In this document: positions 1 through 8,442 of the stretch, one piece after another
How positions within the stretch are numbered: position 1 is the first letter of the stretch
Layout of the letters: every line of letters starts with the position of its first letter
NCBI RefSeq assembly: GCF_017744015.1
Contig: NZ_JAGHRA010000002.1
Span: forward strand, 124,001 to 188,000
DNA: 64,000 nucleotides
Direction: 5' to 3'
Source of the DNA: Paracoccus sp. R12_2
GTDB taxonomy: Bacteria; Pseudomonadota; Alphaproteobacteria; Rhodobacterales; Rhodobacteraceae
The notes under the pieces: generated by a model
The model's database searches: none
What the model saw: the letters and a program-made list of their open reading frames with translations, nothing else
What the model was told of the DNA's origin: nothing
Position numbers and translations under genes: made by a program

Positions 1-393
1 GCGGTGTCCGCGCTGGACGTATCCGTGCAGGCGCAGGTGCTGAACCTGCTGATGGAGTTGCAGCAGGATCTGGGGATCTCGATGCTCTTCATCAGTCACG
101 ACATGGCGGTCGTGGAACGCGTCAGCCACCATGTCGGCGTGATGTATCTGGGCCGCATCGTCGAGATGGGCACAAGGCAGCAGGTCTTCGAAAATCCCCA
201 GCACAGCTACACCAGACAGCTGATGCTGGCCGTACCGGTCGCAGATCCGCGTCAGAAGAAGATCAGCGAGGACCTGAGCTTCACGCCGATCCCGTCGCCG
301 ATCCATCCGGTGGATCACGTGGCTCAACCCTCGGTCTATCGCGAGGTCGCACCGGGGCATCGTGTTCTGGTCGATCCAGTAACCCATTCGTGA
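1..393 (+). CDS. Oligopeptide/dipeptide-type ABC transporter ATPase, C-terminal part (truncated by window edge)
   Basis: Only the last 130 or so residues are present; the reading frame is open from the first base. The remaining part starts with SALDVSVQAQVLNLL, the D-loop region just after Walker B, followed by the switch histidine in FISHDMAVVERV. The tail MYLGRIVEMG...FENPQHSYTRQLMLAVP is the typical end of DppD/OppF/GsiA-type ATPases, whose C-terminal extension follows the HPYT-like motif (here HSYT). It would energise uptake of a peptide or a small amine-type solute from the periplasm. The stop codon overlaps the GTG start of the FAD oxidase, so the two are translationally coupled, suggesting that the importer supplies that enzyme's substrate. 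The substrate is unknown. Confidence 0.9.
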   Translation, partial: AVSALDVSVQAQVLNLLMELQQDLGISMLFISHDMAVVERVSHHVGVMYLGRIVEMGTRQQVFENPQHSYTRQLMLAVPVADPRQKKISEDLSFTPIPSPIHPVDHVAQPSVYREVAPGHRVLVDPVTHS

Positions 394-1733
394 GGACAGC
401 CCCGCCAATCGGCCCGGACCGTGCGCCGCGTTTTCGTGACCCTCTGCCCGATGCGACGGATGTCGTGGTCATCGGCGGCGGTATCGCGGGGGTCACGACG
501 GCGCTGTATCTGGCGCGCGAGGGGCTTTCGGTCGTGCTGTGCGAAAAAGGCGTGATCGCGGGCGAACAATCGTCACGAAACTGGGGCTGGATCCGGGCGC
601 AGGGTCGCGATGCAGCCGAAATCCCGATCATGATGCAGGCCAGGGATCTGTGGCGCGACCTGTCGCGGGAACTGGGCGACGAACTTGGCCTTAGGGTTTG
701 CGGTGTCACATATCTGGCGGATGATCGCGCTGCCATGGACCGCTATGAGGCCTGGTTGGGAATTGCCCGGCAGCACGGGCTGGACAGCCGGCTGATGGGA
801 CGGGCCGAACTGACGACAGCGCTGCCAAATCGGGCGGGCTGGATCGGCGGTTTGATCACGCCTTCCGACATGCGGGCGGAGCCGGCGTTCGCCGTGCCCG
901 CCATCGCGCGGCTTGCCGCGGCTGACGGGGTGGTCATACGCGAACACTGTGCGGTACGTGCCCTGGATTTCAGCGCCGGACATCTTTCGGGCGTGCTGAC
1001 CGAGGATGGACCTGTCCGCTGCGACCGTGTGTTGCTGGCCGGTGGGGCGTGGTCGGGGGTGTTCGCCGGCAATGCGGGACTGTCCGTTCCGCAGCTTTCG
1101 GTTCGGGCCACGGTCGCGGCGACCGAAAAGATGCCAGACTTCTGGACCGGCGCCGCTGCGGGGTCGAGTTTCACCTTCCGGCGCCGCGAGGATGGCGGCT
1201 ATACACTGGCGCCTGGAATGGCGCATGATTTCTGGATCGGCCCCGCGGCATTCCGCCATCTGCGCGCCTATCTGCCGATGATGCGCCGCGACCTGCGCCT
1301 GACCCGTCTGCAACCCGCCGCGCCGCGCGGCTTTCCCGACGCATGGACCACGGCGCGACGCTGGTCGCCCGACCGGAAAACCCCGTTCGAGGCGATGCGC
1401 GTGCTGTCGCCTGCGCCGCACCTCGCGCGCGTCGCGCGGCTGCAGGATGACTTCGCCGCAGCTTTTCCACAGGTCGGCCGCCCCAGGATACGGGCGGCAT
1501 GGGCCGGGATGATCGACACGCTGCCCGATCAGGTGCCTATCCTGGATCAAACCACTTTGCCGGGTTTCTTTGTCGCGACCGGATTGTCCGGTCACGGCTT
1601 TGGAATTGGGCCGGGGGTCGGCCGCGTGATGGCCGATCTGATCCGAGGGGTCGATCCCGGCCACGATCTGACGCGTTTCCGGTTCAGCCGCTTCTCGGAT
1701 GGTTCGGGGATCAAGCTGGGCCCTGACCTCTAG
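390..1733 (+). CDS. FAD-dependent oxidoreductase (DAO family), amine/amino-acid oxidase type
   Basis: A 447-residue cytoplasmic flavoprotein. The N-terminal Rossmann FAD motif is VVVIGGGIAGVTTALYLARE (about residues 25-45), followed by the acidic residue that binds the ribose (CEKG). SSRNWGWIRAQGRD resembles the active-site lead-in of PuuB/OrdL-like oxidases, and the C-terminal GLSGHGFGIGPGVG is the second FAD-contacting motif of the D-amino-acid-oxidase fold. Family members oxidise amino acids, N-methylated amino acids or amines such as gamma-glutamylputrescine. The GTG start overlaps the stop of the upstream peptide-type ABC ATPase (GTGA), so I infer that it catabolises the imported compound. 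The exact substrate cannot be read from sequence. Confidence 0.85.
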   Translation: MRTAPPIGPDRAPRFRDPLPDATDVVVIGGGIAGVTTALYLAREGLSVVLCEKGVIAGEQSSRNWGWIRAQGRDAAEIPIMMQARDLWRDLSRELGDELGLRVCGVTYLADDRAAMDRYEAWLGIARQHGLDSRLMGRAELTTALPNRAGWIGGLITPSDMRAEPAFAVPAIARLAAADGVVIREHCAVRALDFSAGHLSGVLTEDGPVRCDRVLLAGGAWSGVFAGNAGLSVPQLSVRATVAATEKMPDFWTGAAAGSSFTFRRREDGGYTLAPGMAHDFWIGPAAFRHLRAYLPMMRRDLRLTRLQPAAPRGFPDAWTTARRWSPDRKTPFEAMRVLSPAPHLARVARLQDDFAAAFPQVGRPRIRAAWAGMIDTLPDQVPILDQTTLPGFFVATGLSGHGFGIGPGVGRVMADLIRGVDPGHDLTRFRFSRFSDGSGIKLGPDL

Positions 1734-1849
1734 CGTCGCAAGCGCCGACTGGCTTCACAATCGTCTGAGGCTGCGGATGAAATGATGACATCTTCTCGTG
1801 TCCGGTTATGCTGACCGCCGCGCGGTATCTCGCCATGGGGAAGTTGACA

Positions 1850-2458
1850 ATGAATGCTCGCTGCAAGCTTCCGGCGGCTCGAAATGCGGCCACTCCGGCG
1901 ACAGGGTTGATCCTGCGCGGCAGAACAAATGCCCTGTCGGCTTTTGTCGCGTTCGCGGTACTTCTCGCCGTGCCGTGTTCGCAAGCGTCTGCGCAGGCCG
2001 GGGCCGGCGACGACGTTCCCTCGGCGCAGCGGATCTGGCGTCACCTGCTGGACAATCCGTTGACCGAAGACGGGGCGGAAAACGAAGGACCCGCGCCAGC
2101 CGAAGAGATGACAACAGCGGTCGATGGCGACCGGCCGTCCCACCGCCCCGTCGCGCAGACGGATGGGGCTTCGCTTGCCCAGGCCCGGGTCGTCATCCAT
2201 CATCCGTCATCGTCCGGTGAGGCGGTGTCGCAGGCCGTAGCCAACCGTCTGCGCAACGCAGGGGCGGGCGAGGTCGAGATAAGACGGGTTCCGTTCGGGA
2301 TTGATCAGGAAAGCATCCGCTTTTTCTTCGGGGCCGATCGCGGCGTTTCGGAAGATATCGGGACCTTGATCGCGCCCGAGCGAAGCGCCGAGGTGCAGGA
2401 CTTTACCCATTACTCGCCCGCACCGCGCAGGGGCACGGTTGAAATCTGGCTGCGCTGA
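1850..2458 (+). CDS. Exported protein of unknown function with a C-terminal alpha/beta domain
   Basis: About 202 residues. I chose the ATG preceded by GGGGAAG at about 7 bases; in-frame ATGs at 1808 and 1835 would add up to 14 residues. A hydrophobic stretch (ALSAFVAFAVLLAVPCSQASA) reads as a long signal peptide or anchor. A proline- and acid-rich middle follows, then a compact C-terminal domain from ARVVIHHPSSSGEAV to GTVEIWLR. Its pattern (RVVIHH...LRNAG..VEIRRVPFGID..SIRFFFGADR) recalls the LytR-C/SPOR-like domains that end many alphaproteobacterial envelope proteins; this is a pattern impression only. It converges with gbpR, leaving 26 bases between the stop codons. Function unknown. Confidence 0.6.
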   Translation: MNARCKLPAARNAATPATGLILRGRTNALSAFVAFAVLLAVPCSQASAQAGAGDDVPSAQRIWRHLLDNPLTEDGAENEGPAPAEEMTTAVDGDRPSHRPVAQTDGASLAQARVVIHHPSSSGEAVSQAVANRLRNAGAGEVEIRRVPFGIDQESIRFFFGADRGVSEDIGTLIAPERSAEVQDFTHYSPAPRRGTVEIWLR

Positions 2459-2484
2459 CGGCTTTCCGAAATCCCCTCTGCGGT

Positions 2485-3471
2485 TCACGGCCTGTGCGGC
2501 CTGTGCGGCCTGTCGTGCCCCTGATACTGCCAGGCTTCGCGGATCGGACTTTGCGAGCTTTGCGCAAGCCGTTCGCGCAGGCGCAAGGCAAGCGGCGACA
2601 GCGGACGCCGCCGCAGGTCCAGAAGATAATACGGCGACACCCGCAGATCGTGGCGCACGCTCAGCCGGCTGAATCCGGCGGAAACGGGCGGTTCGATCAG
2701 CAGGTCGGCAACCTCGTCCGAAACCGGGGCGATCGCATTGCTTTGCGCAAGATAGGCCATGGTCAGAAGAAGTGACGGGCTGTTGACGACATTCGCCGGT
2801 TCGGGCAGCCCGACATTCGCAAAGGCGGCCAGTGTCGCCTCTCGGATCGGGGCACCACGCTGCTGCATGATCCATTCGCTGCCTGCCAGTTCGGTCAACG
2901 TGACCGAATGCGATCTGGCCAACGGATGGGTCGAGCGGGCGATGAAGACGACTCGTTCGTCGCGCATCGGCAGAATGTTGAAATCATGGCTGTCGAATTC
3001 CGGCAGAATGCGCGCCAGCACCAGATCCATCTCTCCGGCTTCCAGATGGGTCAGCAATTCGCGCGACGGCATCACGTCAACAGTGATGTCCGCCTCGGGC
3101 GCTTCGTGCTTGATCCGCCTTATCGCGCCGACCAGGTGGCTGACAGCCGGTCCGGTGACCGCGCCCACGCGCACCGCACCGGCATAGCCTTCCCGCAACC
3201 CACGAACATCGGTCTCGATACTGGCCATTTCGCGGATGATGGCACGGGCGCGGCGAAGGACCGCGATCCCGATCTCGGTCGGTTCCATTCCCTTGGGCTG
3301 TCGGATGAACAACGGCGCGCCGATCTGGCGTTCGGTCTCTGCCAGCATGCGCGAGGCGGCCGGTTGGGTCATCGCCAGCGCCTCGGCCGCGACCTGCAGC
3401 TGATGATGGGTGGCGATCTGGTGGATCAACCGAAGCTGCGCGGGTTTCAGGGTCAGCCGAGGGGTGGACAT
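2485..3471 (-). CDS. gbpR: LysR-family regulator of the sugar locus (GbpR-like)
   Basis: A 328-residue LysR-type regulator. The winged helix-turn-helix lies at about residues 8-66 (LRLIHQIATHHQLQVAAEAL, then MTQPAASRMLAETERQIGAPLFIR) and the periplasmic-binding-protein-like effector domain follows (VRVGAVTGPAVSHLVGAI onward). It is transcribed away from chvE across 120 bases, exactly as GbpR (galactose-binding protein regulator) is placed beside chvE in Agrobacterium; the symbol rests on that synteny and overall likeness. It presumably controls the chvE operon and itself from the shared intergenic region. The C-terminal residues (DRPHRPHRP) are encoded by an unusual 9-base tandem repeat at 2489-2513, so the tail length may vary between strains. 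Confidence 0.85.
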   Translation of the reverse strand: MSTPRLTLKPAQLRLIHQIATHHQLQVAAEALAMTQPAASRMLAETERQIGAPLFIRQPKGMEPTEIGIAVLRRARAIIREMASIETDVRGLREGYAGAVRVGAVTGPAVSHLVGAIRRIKHEAPEADITVDVMPSRELLTHLEAGEMDLVLARILPEFDSHDFNILPMRDERVVFIARSTHPLARSHSVTLTELAGSEWIMQQRGAPIREATLAAFANVGLPEPANVVNSPSLLLTMAYLAQSNAIAPVSDEVADLLIEPPVSAGFSRLSVRHDLRVSPYYLLDLRRRPLSPLALRLRERLAQSSQSPIREAWQYQGHDRPHRPHRP

Positions 3472-3475
3472 AACA

Positions 3476-3524
3476 TTACCGGTATGTAAATTGCACGATT
3501 TCTCATTTTACCGACATGTGATTT
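3476..3524. promoter_or_regulatory. Direct repeats in the gbpR-chvE intergenic region (candidate GbpR sites)
   Basis: The 120-base AT-richer divergent promoter region holds two direct repeats of the form TTACCGNNATGTNANTT, at 3476-3492 and 3508-3524. They are 32 bases apart, three helical turns. The first includes the 8-base palindrome TACCGGTA. Two copies on one DNA face between a LysR gene and its presumed target fit LysR recognition and activation sites. A purine-rich ribosome site (AGGGAGGAA) precedes the chvE ATG. Binding is inferred. Confidence 0.5.
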
Positions 3525-3591
3525 CCCTGCTACAACTTTCTCACCGACACAGGGACGTGACCCGGACCGGGCACGGCAGGGAGGAAATATC

Positions 3592-4647
3592 ATGAAAATC
3601 AGAAACGCCGCGGTCGCGCTGGCGATCGGAGTCTCGTGGCTGGCGTCCGGCGCGATGGCTGAAACCGTGGGCATCTCGATGCCGACGAAATCCTCGGCCC
3701 GCTGGATCGACGATGGCAACAACATGGTCAAGCAGTTTCAGGACGCGGGCTACGACACCGATCTGCAATATGCCGAGGATGACATTCCCAACCAGCTTGC
3801 GCAGGTCGAGAACATGATCACCAAGGGTGTGGACGTCCTGGTGATCGCCGCCATCGACGGCACCACTCTGTCCAACGCGCTGGCCAATGCGAAGGCCGCC
3901 GACATCAAGGTGATCGCGTATGACCGTCTGATCCGCGATACGCCGGACGTGGACTATTACGCGACCTTCGACAATTTCAAGGTTGGGGTGGAACAGGCGA
4001 ATTCGCTGGTCGAAGGGTTGAGCGAACGGTTCCCCGACGAGAAGCCGTGGAACGTCGAACTGTTCGGCGGCAGCCCCGACGACAACAATGCCTATTTCTT
4101 CTATGACGGGGCGATGTCGGTGCTGCAGCCGATGATCGACGCAGGCGACATCGCGATTCCGTCCGGTCAGATGGGCATGGATACGGTCGGCACGCTGCGC
4201 TGGGACGGCGCGGTTGCGCAGGCGCGGATGGATAACCTGCTGTCGGCAAACTACACCGACAAGAAGGTGCAGGGCGTGCTGTCGCCCTATGACGGATTGT
4301 CCATCGGAATCCTGTCGTCGCTGAAGGGCGTCGGCTATGGCTCGGGCGACATGGCGATGCCGATCGTCACCGGCCAGGACGCCGAGGTTCAGTCGGTGAA
4401 ATCCATCCTTGCCGATGAACAGTATTCGACGGTGTTCAAGGACACGCGCGAACTGGCCCGTGTCACCGTGGGCATGGTCGAGGCAATGCTGAAGGGCGGT
4501 GAGCCGGAGATCAACGACACCGAAACCTACGACAACGGCGTCAAGGTCGTGCCGTCCTACCTGCTGGAGCCGGTGGGCGTGGACAAGTCGAACTGGGAAG
4601 AGGTGCTGATCGGATCGGGCTACTACACCGCCGATCAGATCCAGTAA
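3592..4647 (+). CDS. chvE: Periplasmic multiple-sugar-binding protein ChvE
   Basis: A 351-residue periplasmic receptor (family length about 354). A signal peptide ([23 protein letters not shown]) is followed by the CUT2 sugar-binding fold: [20 protein letters not shown] at the first strand, [20 protein letters not shown], and [14 protein letters not shown], all typical of ChvE/MmsA-type pentose/hexose receptors. ChvE in Agrobacterium binds aldoses such as arabinose, galactose and glucose, feeds GguAB and also signals to VirA; only the transport role is implied here. First gene of a long operon; a strong hairpin follows its stop. Likely controlled by the divergent GbpR-like regulator. Confidence 0.93.
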   Translation: MKIRNAAVALAIGVSWLASGAMAETVGISMPTKSSARWIDDGNNMVKQFQDAGYDTDLQYAEDDIPNQLAQVENMITKGVDVLVIAAIDGTTLSNALANAKAADIKVIAYDRLIRDTPDVDYYATFDNFKVGVEQANSLVEGLSERFPDEKPWNVELFGGSPDDNNAYFFYDGAMSVLQPMIDAGDIAIPSGQMGMDTVGTLRWDGAVAQARMDNLLSANYTDKKVQGVLSPYDGLSIGILSSLKGVGYGSGDMAMPIVTGQDAEVQSVKSILADEQYSTVFKDTRELARVTVGMVEAMLKGGEPEINDTETYDNGVKVVPSYLLEPVGVDKSNWEEVLIGSGYYTADQIQ

Positions 4648-4666
4648 CTGCGTTCCTCGGGGGGAC

Positions 4667-4694
4667 GGGGCCGCGTGCCACGATGCGTGGCCCC
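4667..4694 (+). other. Intercistronic GC hairpin between chvE and gguA
   Basis: Twenty bases after the chvE stop, GGGGCC (4667-4672) can pair with GGCCCC (4689-4694). Alternatively GCCACG (4677-4682) pairs with CGTGGC (4686-4691) around an ATG loop; the two stems share bases and so exclude each other. No U-tract follows, so this is more likely an mRNA-stabilising or processing stem than a terminator. It would let the binding protein be made in excess over the membrane components. Confidence 0.6.
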
Positions 4695-4714
4695 GCTGTG
4701 AAGGGAAGACAGGC

Positions 4715-6235
4715 ATGGCCGCGCTTCTGGAAATGCACAACATCACCAAGACCTTTCCCGGTGTGAAGGCGCTGGACAATGTCAGCCTTGATGTCCGCGA
4801 GGGCGAGATCCACGCGATCTGCGGCGAAAACGGTGCCGGAAAATCGACGCTGATGAAGGTGCTTTCGGGTGTCTATCCGGTTGGCACATATGAGGGTCAG
4901 ATCGTCTATGACGGTCAGCCTGCCCGCTTTTCCGGGATACGCGACAGCGAGGACCGGGGCATCATCATCATTCACCAGGAACTTGCGCTGGTGCCGCTGC
5001 TGACCGTGGCCGAGAACATCTTTCTCGGAAACGAACGTGCAAGTCGCGGTGTGATCGACTGGCCCGAGACATTTCGACAGACCGAGGCACTGCTGGCCAA
5101 GGTCGGTCTGCGCGAAACGCCGGGCACCAAGGTCGACAGTCTCGGTGTCGGCAAGCAGCAACTGGTCGAGATCGCGAAGGCCCTGTCCAAGAATGTCCGC
5201 CTGCTGATCCTGGACGAACCGACGGCGGCCCTTTCCGAAGGCGACAGTCAGGCGCTGCTGGATCTGCTTCTGGAACTGAAATCGCAGGGTGTGACCAGCA
5301 TCATCATCAGTCACAAGCTGAACGAGGTCCGCCGCATCGCCGACAGCGTGACGGTGATCCGTGACGGGGCGACGATCTCCACCATCGATGCGCGCGGCGG
5401 CGACCTGACCGAGGATCGGATTGTGCGCGACATGGTCGGCCGCGACATGGCGCACCGCTATCCCGACAGGGATCGACGCGCAGGCGACACCGTGTTCGAG
5501 ATGAAGAACTGGAATGTCTGGCATCCCGAACATGCCGATCGCCAGATGATCCAAGACCTGTCGATGACCGTTCGCGCCGGAGAGGTCGTTGGCATCGCCG
5601 GGCTGATGGGGGCCGGGCGGACCGAACTGGCGATGAGTATCTTCGGCCGTTCCTACGGGCGCAACATCTCGGGGCAGGTGCTGATGCACGGCAAGCCTGT
5701 CGATGTCTCGACGGTGGATCGCGCAATCAAAGCCGGGTTGGCCTATGTCACCGAGGATCGCAAGTCGCTTGGGCTGATCCTTGAAGAAACCATCCGCCGG
5801 AACACGGTGCTGGCCAATCTTGATGCGGTCGCCACGCGCGGCGTGGTCGAGGAGGGGCGCGAAACCGCCGTGGCCGAAAAATATCGCGACGTGCTGTCGA
5901 TCCGCACGCCGTCGGTGTTCCAGAAGGTGATGAACCTGTCGGGCGGCAACCAGCAGAAGGTGGTTCTGGCCAAATGGCTGTTCACCGAACCCGACCTGCT
6001 GATCCTGGACGAGCCGACGCGTGGCATCGATGTCGGCGCGAAATATGAAATCTATAGCATCATCAACGATCTCAGCGCTGCGGGTAAGGCCGTTATCATG
6101 ATCTCGTCCGAGATGCCCGAACTGTTGGGCATGTGCGACCGGATCCACGTGATGAACGAGGGCCGTTTCGTGGGCGAACTGACCGCCGAAGAGGCCAGTC
6201 AGGAAGCCATCATGTCGCTGATCGTAAGGGAATAG
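4715..6235 (+). CDS. gguA: Sugar ABC transporter ATPase GguA (two fused ABC domains)
   Basis: A 506-residue double ATPase of the CUT2 (RbsA/MglA) type. The first half has Walker [11 protein letters not shown], a signature-like [15 protein letters not shown] and Walker [13 protein letters not shown]. The second half has the degenerate Walker [11 protein letters not shown] usual for this class, a good signature [15 protein letters not shown] and Walker [15 protein letters not shown]. It powers uptake of the sugar delivered by ChvE through GguB. The ATG follows GAAGGGAAG. The gene lies four bases before gguB, matching the chvE-gguA-gguB-gguC order known from Agrobacterium. Confidence 0.93.
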   Translation: MAALLEMHNITKTFPGVKALDNVSLDVREGEIHAICGENGAGKSTLMKVLSGVYPVGTYEGQIVYDGQPARFSGIRDSEDRGIIIIHQELALVPLLTVAENIFLGNERASRGVIDWPETFRQTEALLAKVGLRETPGTKVDSLGVGKQQLVEIAKALSKNVRLLILDEPTAALSEGDSQALLDLLLELKSQGVTSIIISHKLNEVRRIADSVTVIRDGATISTIDARGGDLTEDRIVRDMVGRDMAHRYPDRDRRAGDTVFEMKNWNVWHPEHADRQMIQDLSMTVRAGEVVGIAGLMGAGRTELAMSIFGRSYGRNISGQVLMHGKPVDVSTVDRAIKAGLAYVTEDRKSLGLILEETIRRNTVLANLDAVATRGVVEEGRETAVAEKYRDVLSIRTPSVFQKVMNLSGGNQQKVVLAKWLFTEPDLLILDEPTRGIDVGAKYEIYSIINDLSAAGKAVIMISSEMPELLGMCDRIHVMNEGRFVGELTAEEASQEAIMSLIVRE

Positions 6236-6239
6236 GATC

Positions 6240-7442
6240 ATGACCGCCAACCAGACCGACCAGACCGCCCGCGCGCCGGGGATCGGCATCGGTGCCTATA
6301 TCGCCAAGCATATCCGCGAATACGGGCTGCTTTTCGCGCTGATCGCGATCATGGCCTTCTTTCAGATCGTGACCGGCGGCGTTCTGCTGAAACCCGTCAA
6401 CATCACCAATCTGTTCCTGCAGAACAGCTATATCATCATCATGGCGCTGGGGATGCTGCTGGTGATCGTGGGCGGCAATATCGACCTGTCGGTCGGCTCG
6501 GTCATGGGGTTCATCGGCGCGCTGGCTGCCGTGATGATCGTCAGCTGGCAGGTTCCGGTCGGCGTGGCGATGCTGGTCTGCCTGGTGGTCGGCATGGTGA
6601 TCGGCGGGATCCAGGGCTATTTCGTGGCCTACTGGAAAATCCCGTCATTCATCGTGACGCTGGCCGGGATGCTGGTCTTTCGCGGGCTGTCGCTGTGGCT
6701 GCTGGCGGGACAATCCATCGGGCCGTTCCCGCGCAGCTTCCAGGCCTTGTCCACCGGGTTCATCCCCGACCTGTTCGGGGTGGGCCGGCCGAACGCGCTG
6801 GCCATGACGATCGGCGTTGCCGCCGTTCTGCTGATCCTGTGGCTGGGGCTGCGGACGCGCGCCCGGAACGCCCGCTACGGCATCGAGGACGAGCCATGGG
6901 GCCTGTTCATCCTGCGCAACGCCATCGTGGCGGCGGCGCTGTTGTTCGTGACCTGGAAGCTGGCCTGGTTCCGCGGCCTGCCGAATGTGCTGCTGTCGAT
7001 GGTGATCCTGACGGTGATCTATGTCTTCATCACCGAGCGCACGACGCTTGGCCGCCGGATCTATGCGGTCGGCGGCAATGCCAAGGCCGCCAAGCTGTCG
7101 GGCATACGGACCGAACGCCTGACCTTCCTGACCTTCGTCAACATGGGTCTTCTGGCTGCACTGGCCGGGCTGGTCTTTGCGGCGCGGCTGAACACGGCGA
7201 CGCCCAAGGCGGGGTTCGCGGTCGAATTGGACGTGATCGCGGCGGTGTTCATCGGCGGTGCGTCGATGTCGGGCGGCGTTGGCAAGATCGTCGGCGCGGT
7301 GGTCGGCGCCTTCATCATGGGTGTGATGAACAACGGCATGTCCATCATGGGGATCGGTATCGACTATCAACAGGTCATCAAGGGACTGGTGTTGTTGGCC
7401 GCGGTCTTCTTCGACGTCTACAACAAGAACAAGGAAGCCTGA
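6240..7442 (+). CDS. gguB: Sugar ABC transporter permease GguB
   Basis: A 400-residue inner-membrane permease of the RbsC/XylH (BPD_transp_2) family with about ten hydrophobic segments. NIDLSVGSVMGFIGALAAV in the first third is the family hallmark, and GGNAKAAKLSGIRTERLTF is the cytoplasmic loop that contacts the ATPase. It is longer than RbsC (about 320) because of an insert around residues 185-245 (TRARNARYGIEDEPWG plus an extra helix), as in MmsB/GguB/XylH proteins. It starts four bases after gguA and ends three bases before gguC. Confidence 0.93.
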   Translation: MTANQTDQTARAPGIGIGAYIAKHIREYGLLFALIAIMAFFQIVTGGVLLKPVNITNLFLQNSYIIIMALGMLLVIVGGNIDLSVGSVMGFIGALAAVMIVSWQVPVGVAMLVCLVVGMVIGGIQGYFVAYWKIPSFIVTLAGMLVFRGLSLWLLAGQSIGPFPRSFQALSTGFIPDLFGVGRPNALAMTIGVAAVLLILWLGLRTRARNARYGIEDEPWGLFILRNAIVAAALLFVTWKLAWFRGLPNVLLSMVILTVIYVFITERTTLGRRIYAVGGNAKAAKLSGIRTERLTFLTFVNMGLLAALAGLVFAARLNTATPKAGFAVELDVIAAVFIGGASMSGGVGKIVGAVVGAFIMGVMNNGMSIMGIGIDYQQVIKGLVLLAAVFFDVYNKNKEA

Positions 7443-7445
7443 GCC

Positions 7446-8435
7446 ATGTTTCTGTCGCAACTTCACTTGCCCGATGGAACGCGTGTCGTGGCGATGCGCC
7501 AAGGCGAGGCGGCGCATCTGGTGCGCGGTGCCTCAGGCACCCGCGAACTGGCGCTGGCGGCCATCGAGGCCGGGCGCAGCCTGGCGGACGAGGTCGCCTT
7601 CCGGGGTGTGGGCGATCCCGTCGATCTGGCAGCGGCGCTGGCGCAGGGGCGGATGCTGCCGCCGGTCGATCACATCGATCCCGCACATCTGCACATGACC
7701 GGCACCGGGCTGACGCATCTGGGCAGCGCCTCGACCCGCGACGCGATGCATCAGAAGACCGACCCCGAGGATCTGACCGACAGCATGAAGATGTTCCGCA
7801 TGGGGCTGGAAGGCGGCAAGCCCGCGGCAGGGCAGATCGGCGCGCAGCCCGAATGGTTCTACAAGGGCAACGGATATGCCGCCGTTGCCCCGGGCGCGGC
7901 GCTGACCAGCCCCGGCTTTGCGCTGGACGCGGGCGAGGAGCCTGAAATCGCGGGTCTTTATGTCATCGCGCCGGATGGCCGACCCTTTCGTCTTGGCTTT
8001 GCCCTTGCCAATGAATTTTCGGATCATGTGACCGAACGCGGCAACTATCTGTGGCTGGCACATTCCAAGCTGCGCCCAGCCAGCTTTGGCCCCGAGATGC
8101 TGGTCGGCGATCTTCCCGCGCATGTCGAAGGCGTCAGCCGGGTGATCCGGGACGGCAGGACGATCTGGGAAAAGCCCTTCCTGTCAGGCGAGGCGAACAT
8201 GTCCCACAGCCTTGCCAACCTGGAACATCACCATTTCAAATATGCGCTGTTCCGCCAGCCGGGCGATGTGCATGTCCACTTCTTCGGGACGGCGACGTTG
8301 TCGTTCGCCGACGGCATCTCGACCCGCCCCGGCGACGAATTCCAGATCGAATGCACAGCCTTTGGCCTGCCTTTGCGCAACGCCATCACCCAAGACCCCA
8401 ATGACGCGACCCCGGTCGCAGTCGCAGCCCTATAG
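7446..8435 (+). CDS. gguC: GguC family protein, FAH fold; candidate 2-keto-3-deoxy-aldonate dehydratase
   Basis: A 329-residue protein of the GguC/AraD1 branch of the fumarylacetoacetate-hydrolase superfamily. The C-terminal half has the acidic metal-binding pattern of that fold: EEPEIAGLYVI, then LGFALANEFSDH, and later NLEHHHFKYALFRQPGDVHVHFFGT. Relatives include Caulobacter XylX, which dehydrates 2-keto-3-deoxy-xylonate. The operon has every other enzyme of the oxidative arabinose route but no DHDPS-type keto-deoxy-arabonate dehydratase, so I infer that GguC performs this step (to 2-oxoglutarate semialdehyde). The original Agrobacterium work gave gguC no clear function. It begins three bases after gguB. 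Confidence 0.85.
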   Translation: MFLSQLHLPDGTRVVAMRQGEAAHLVRGASGTRELALAAIEAGRSLADEVAFRGVGDPVDLAAALAQGRMLPPVDHIDPAHLHMTGTGLTHLGSASTRDAMHQKTDPEDLTDSMKMFRMGLEGGKPAAGQIGAQPEWFYKGNGYAAVAPGAALTSPGFALDAGEEPEIAGLYVIAPDGRPFRLGFALANEFSDHVTERGNYLWLAHSKLRPASFGPEMLVGDLPAHVEGVSRVIRDGRTIWEKPFLSGEANMSHSLANLEHHHFKYALFRQPGDVHVHFFGTATLSFADGISTRPGDEFQIECTAFGLPLRNAITQDPNDATPVAVAAL

Positions 8436-8442
8436 GTGCGCC

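Noticed and set aside
3541..6289. Long minus-strand frames opposite chvE and gguA
   Set aside because: Antisense frames of GC-rich genes with strong third-position bias; the plus-strand products are full-length, well-conserved proteins.
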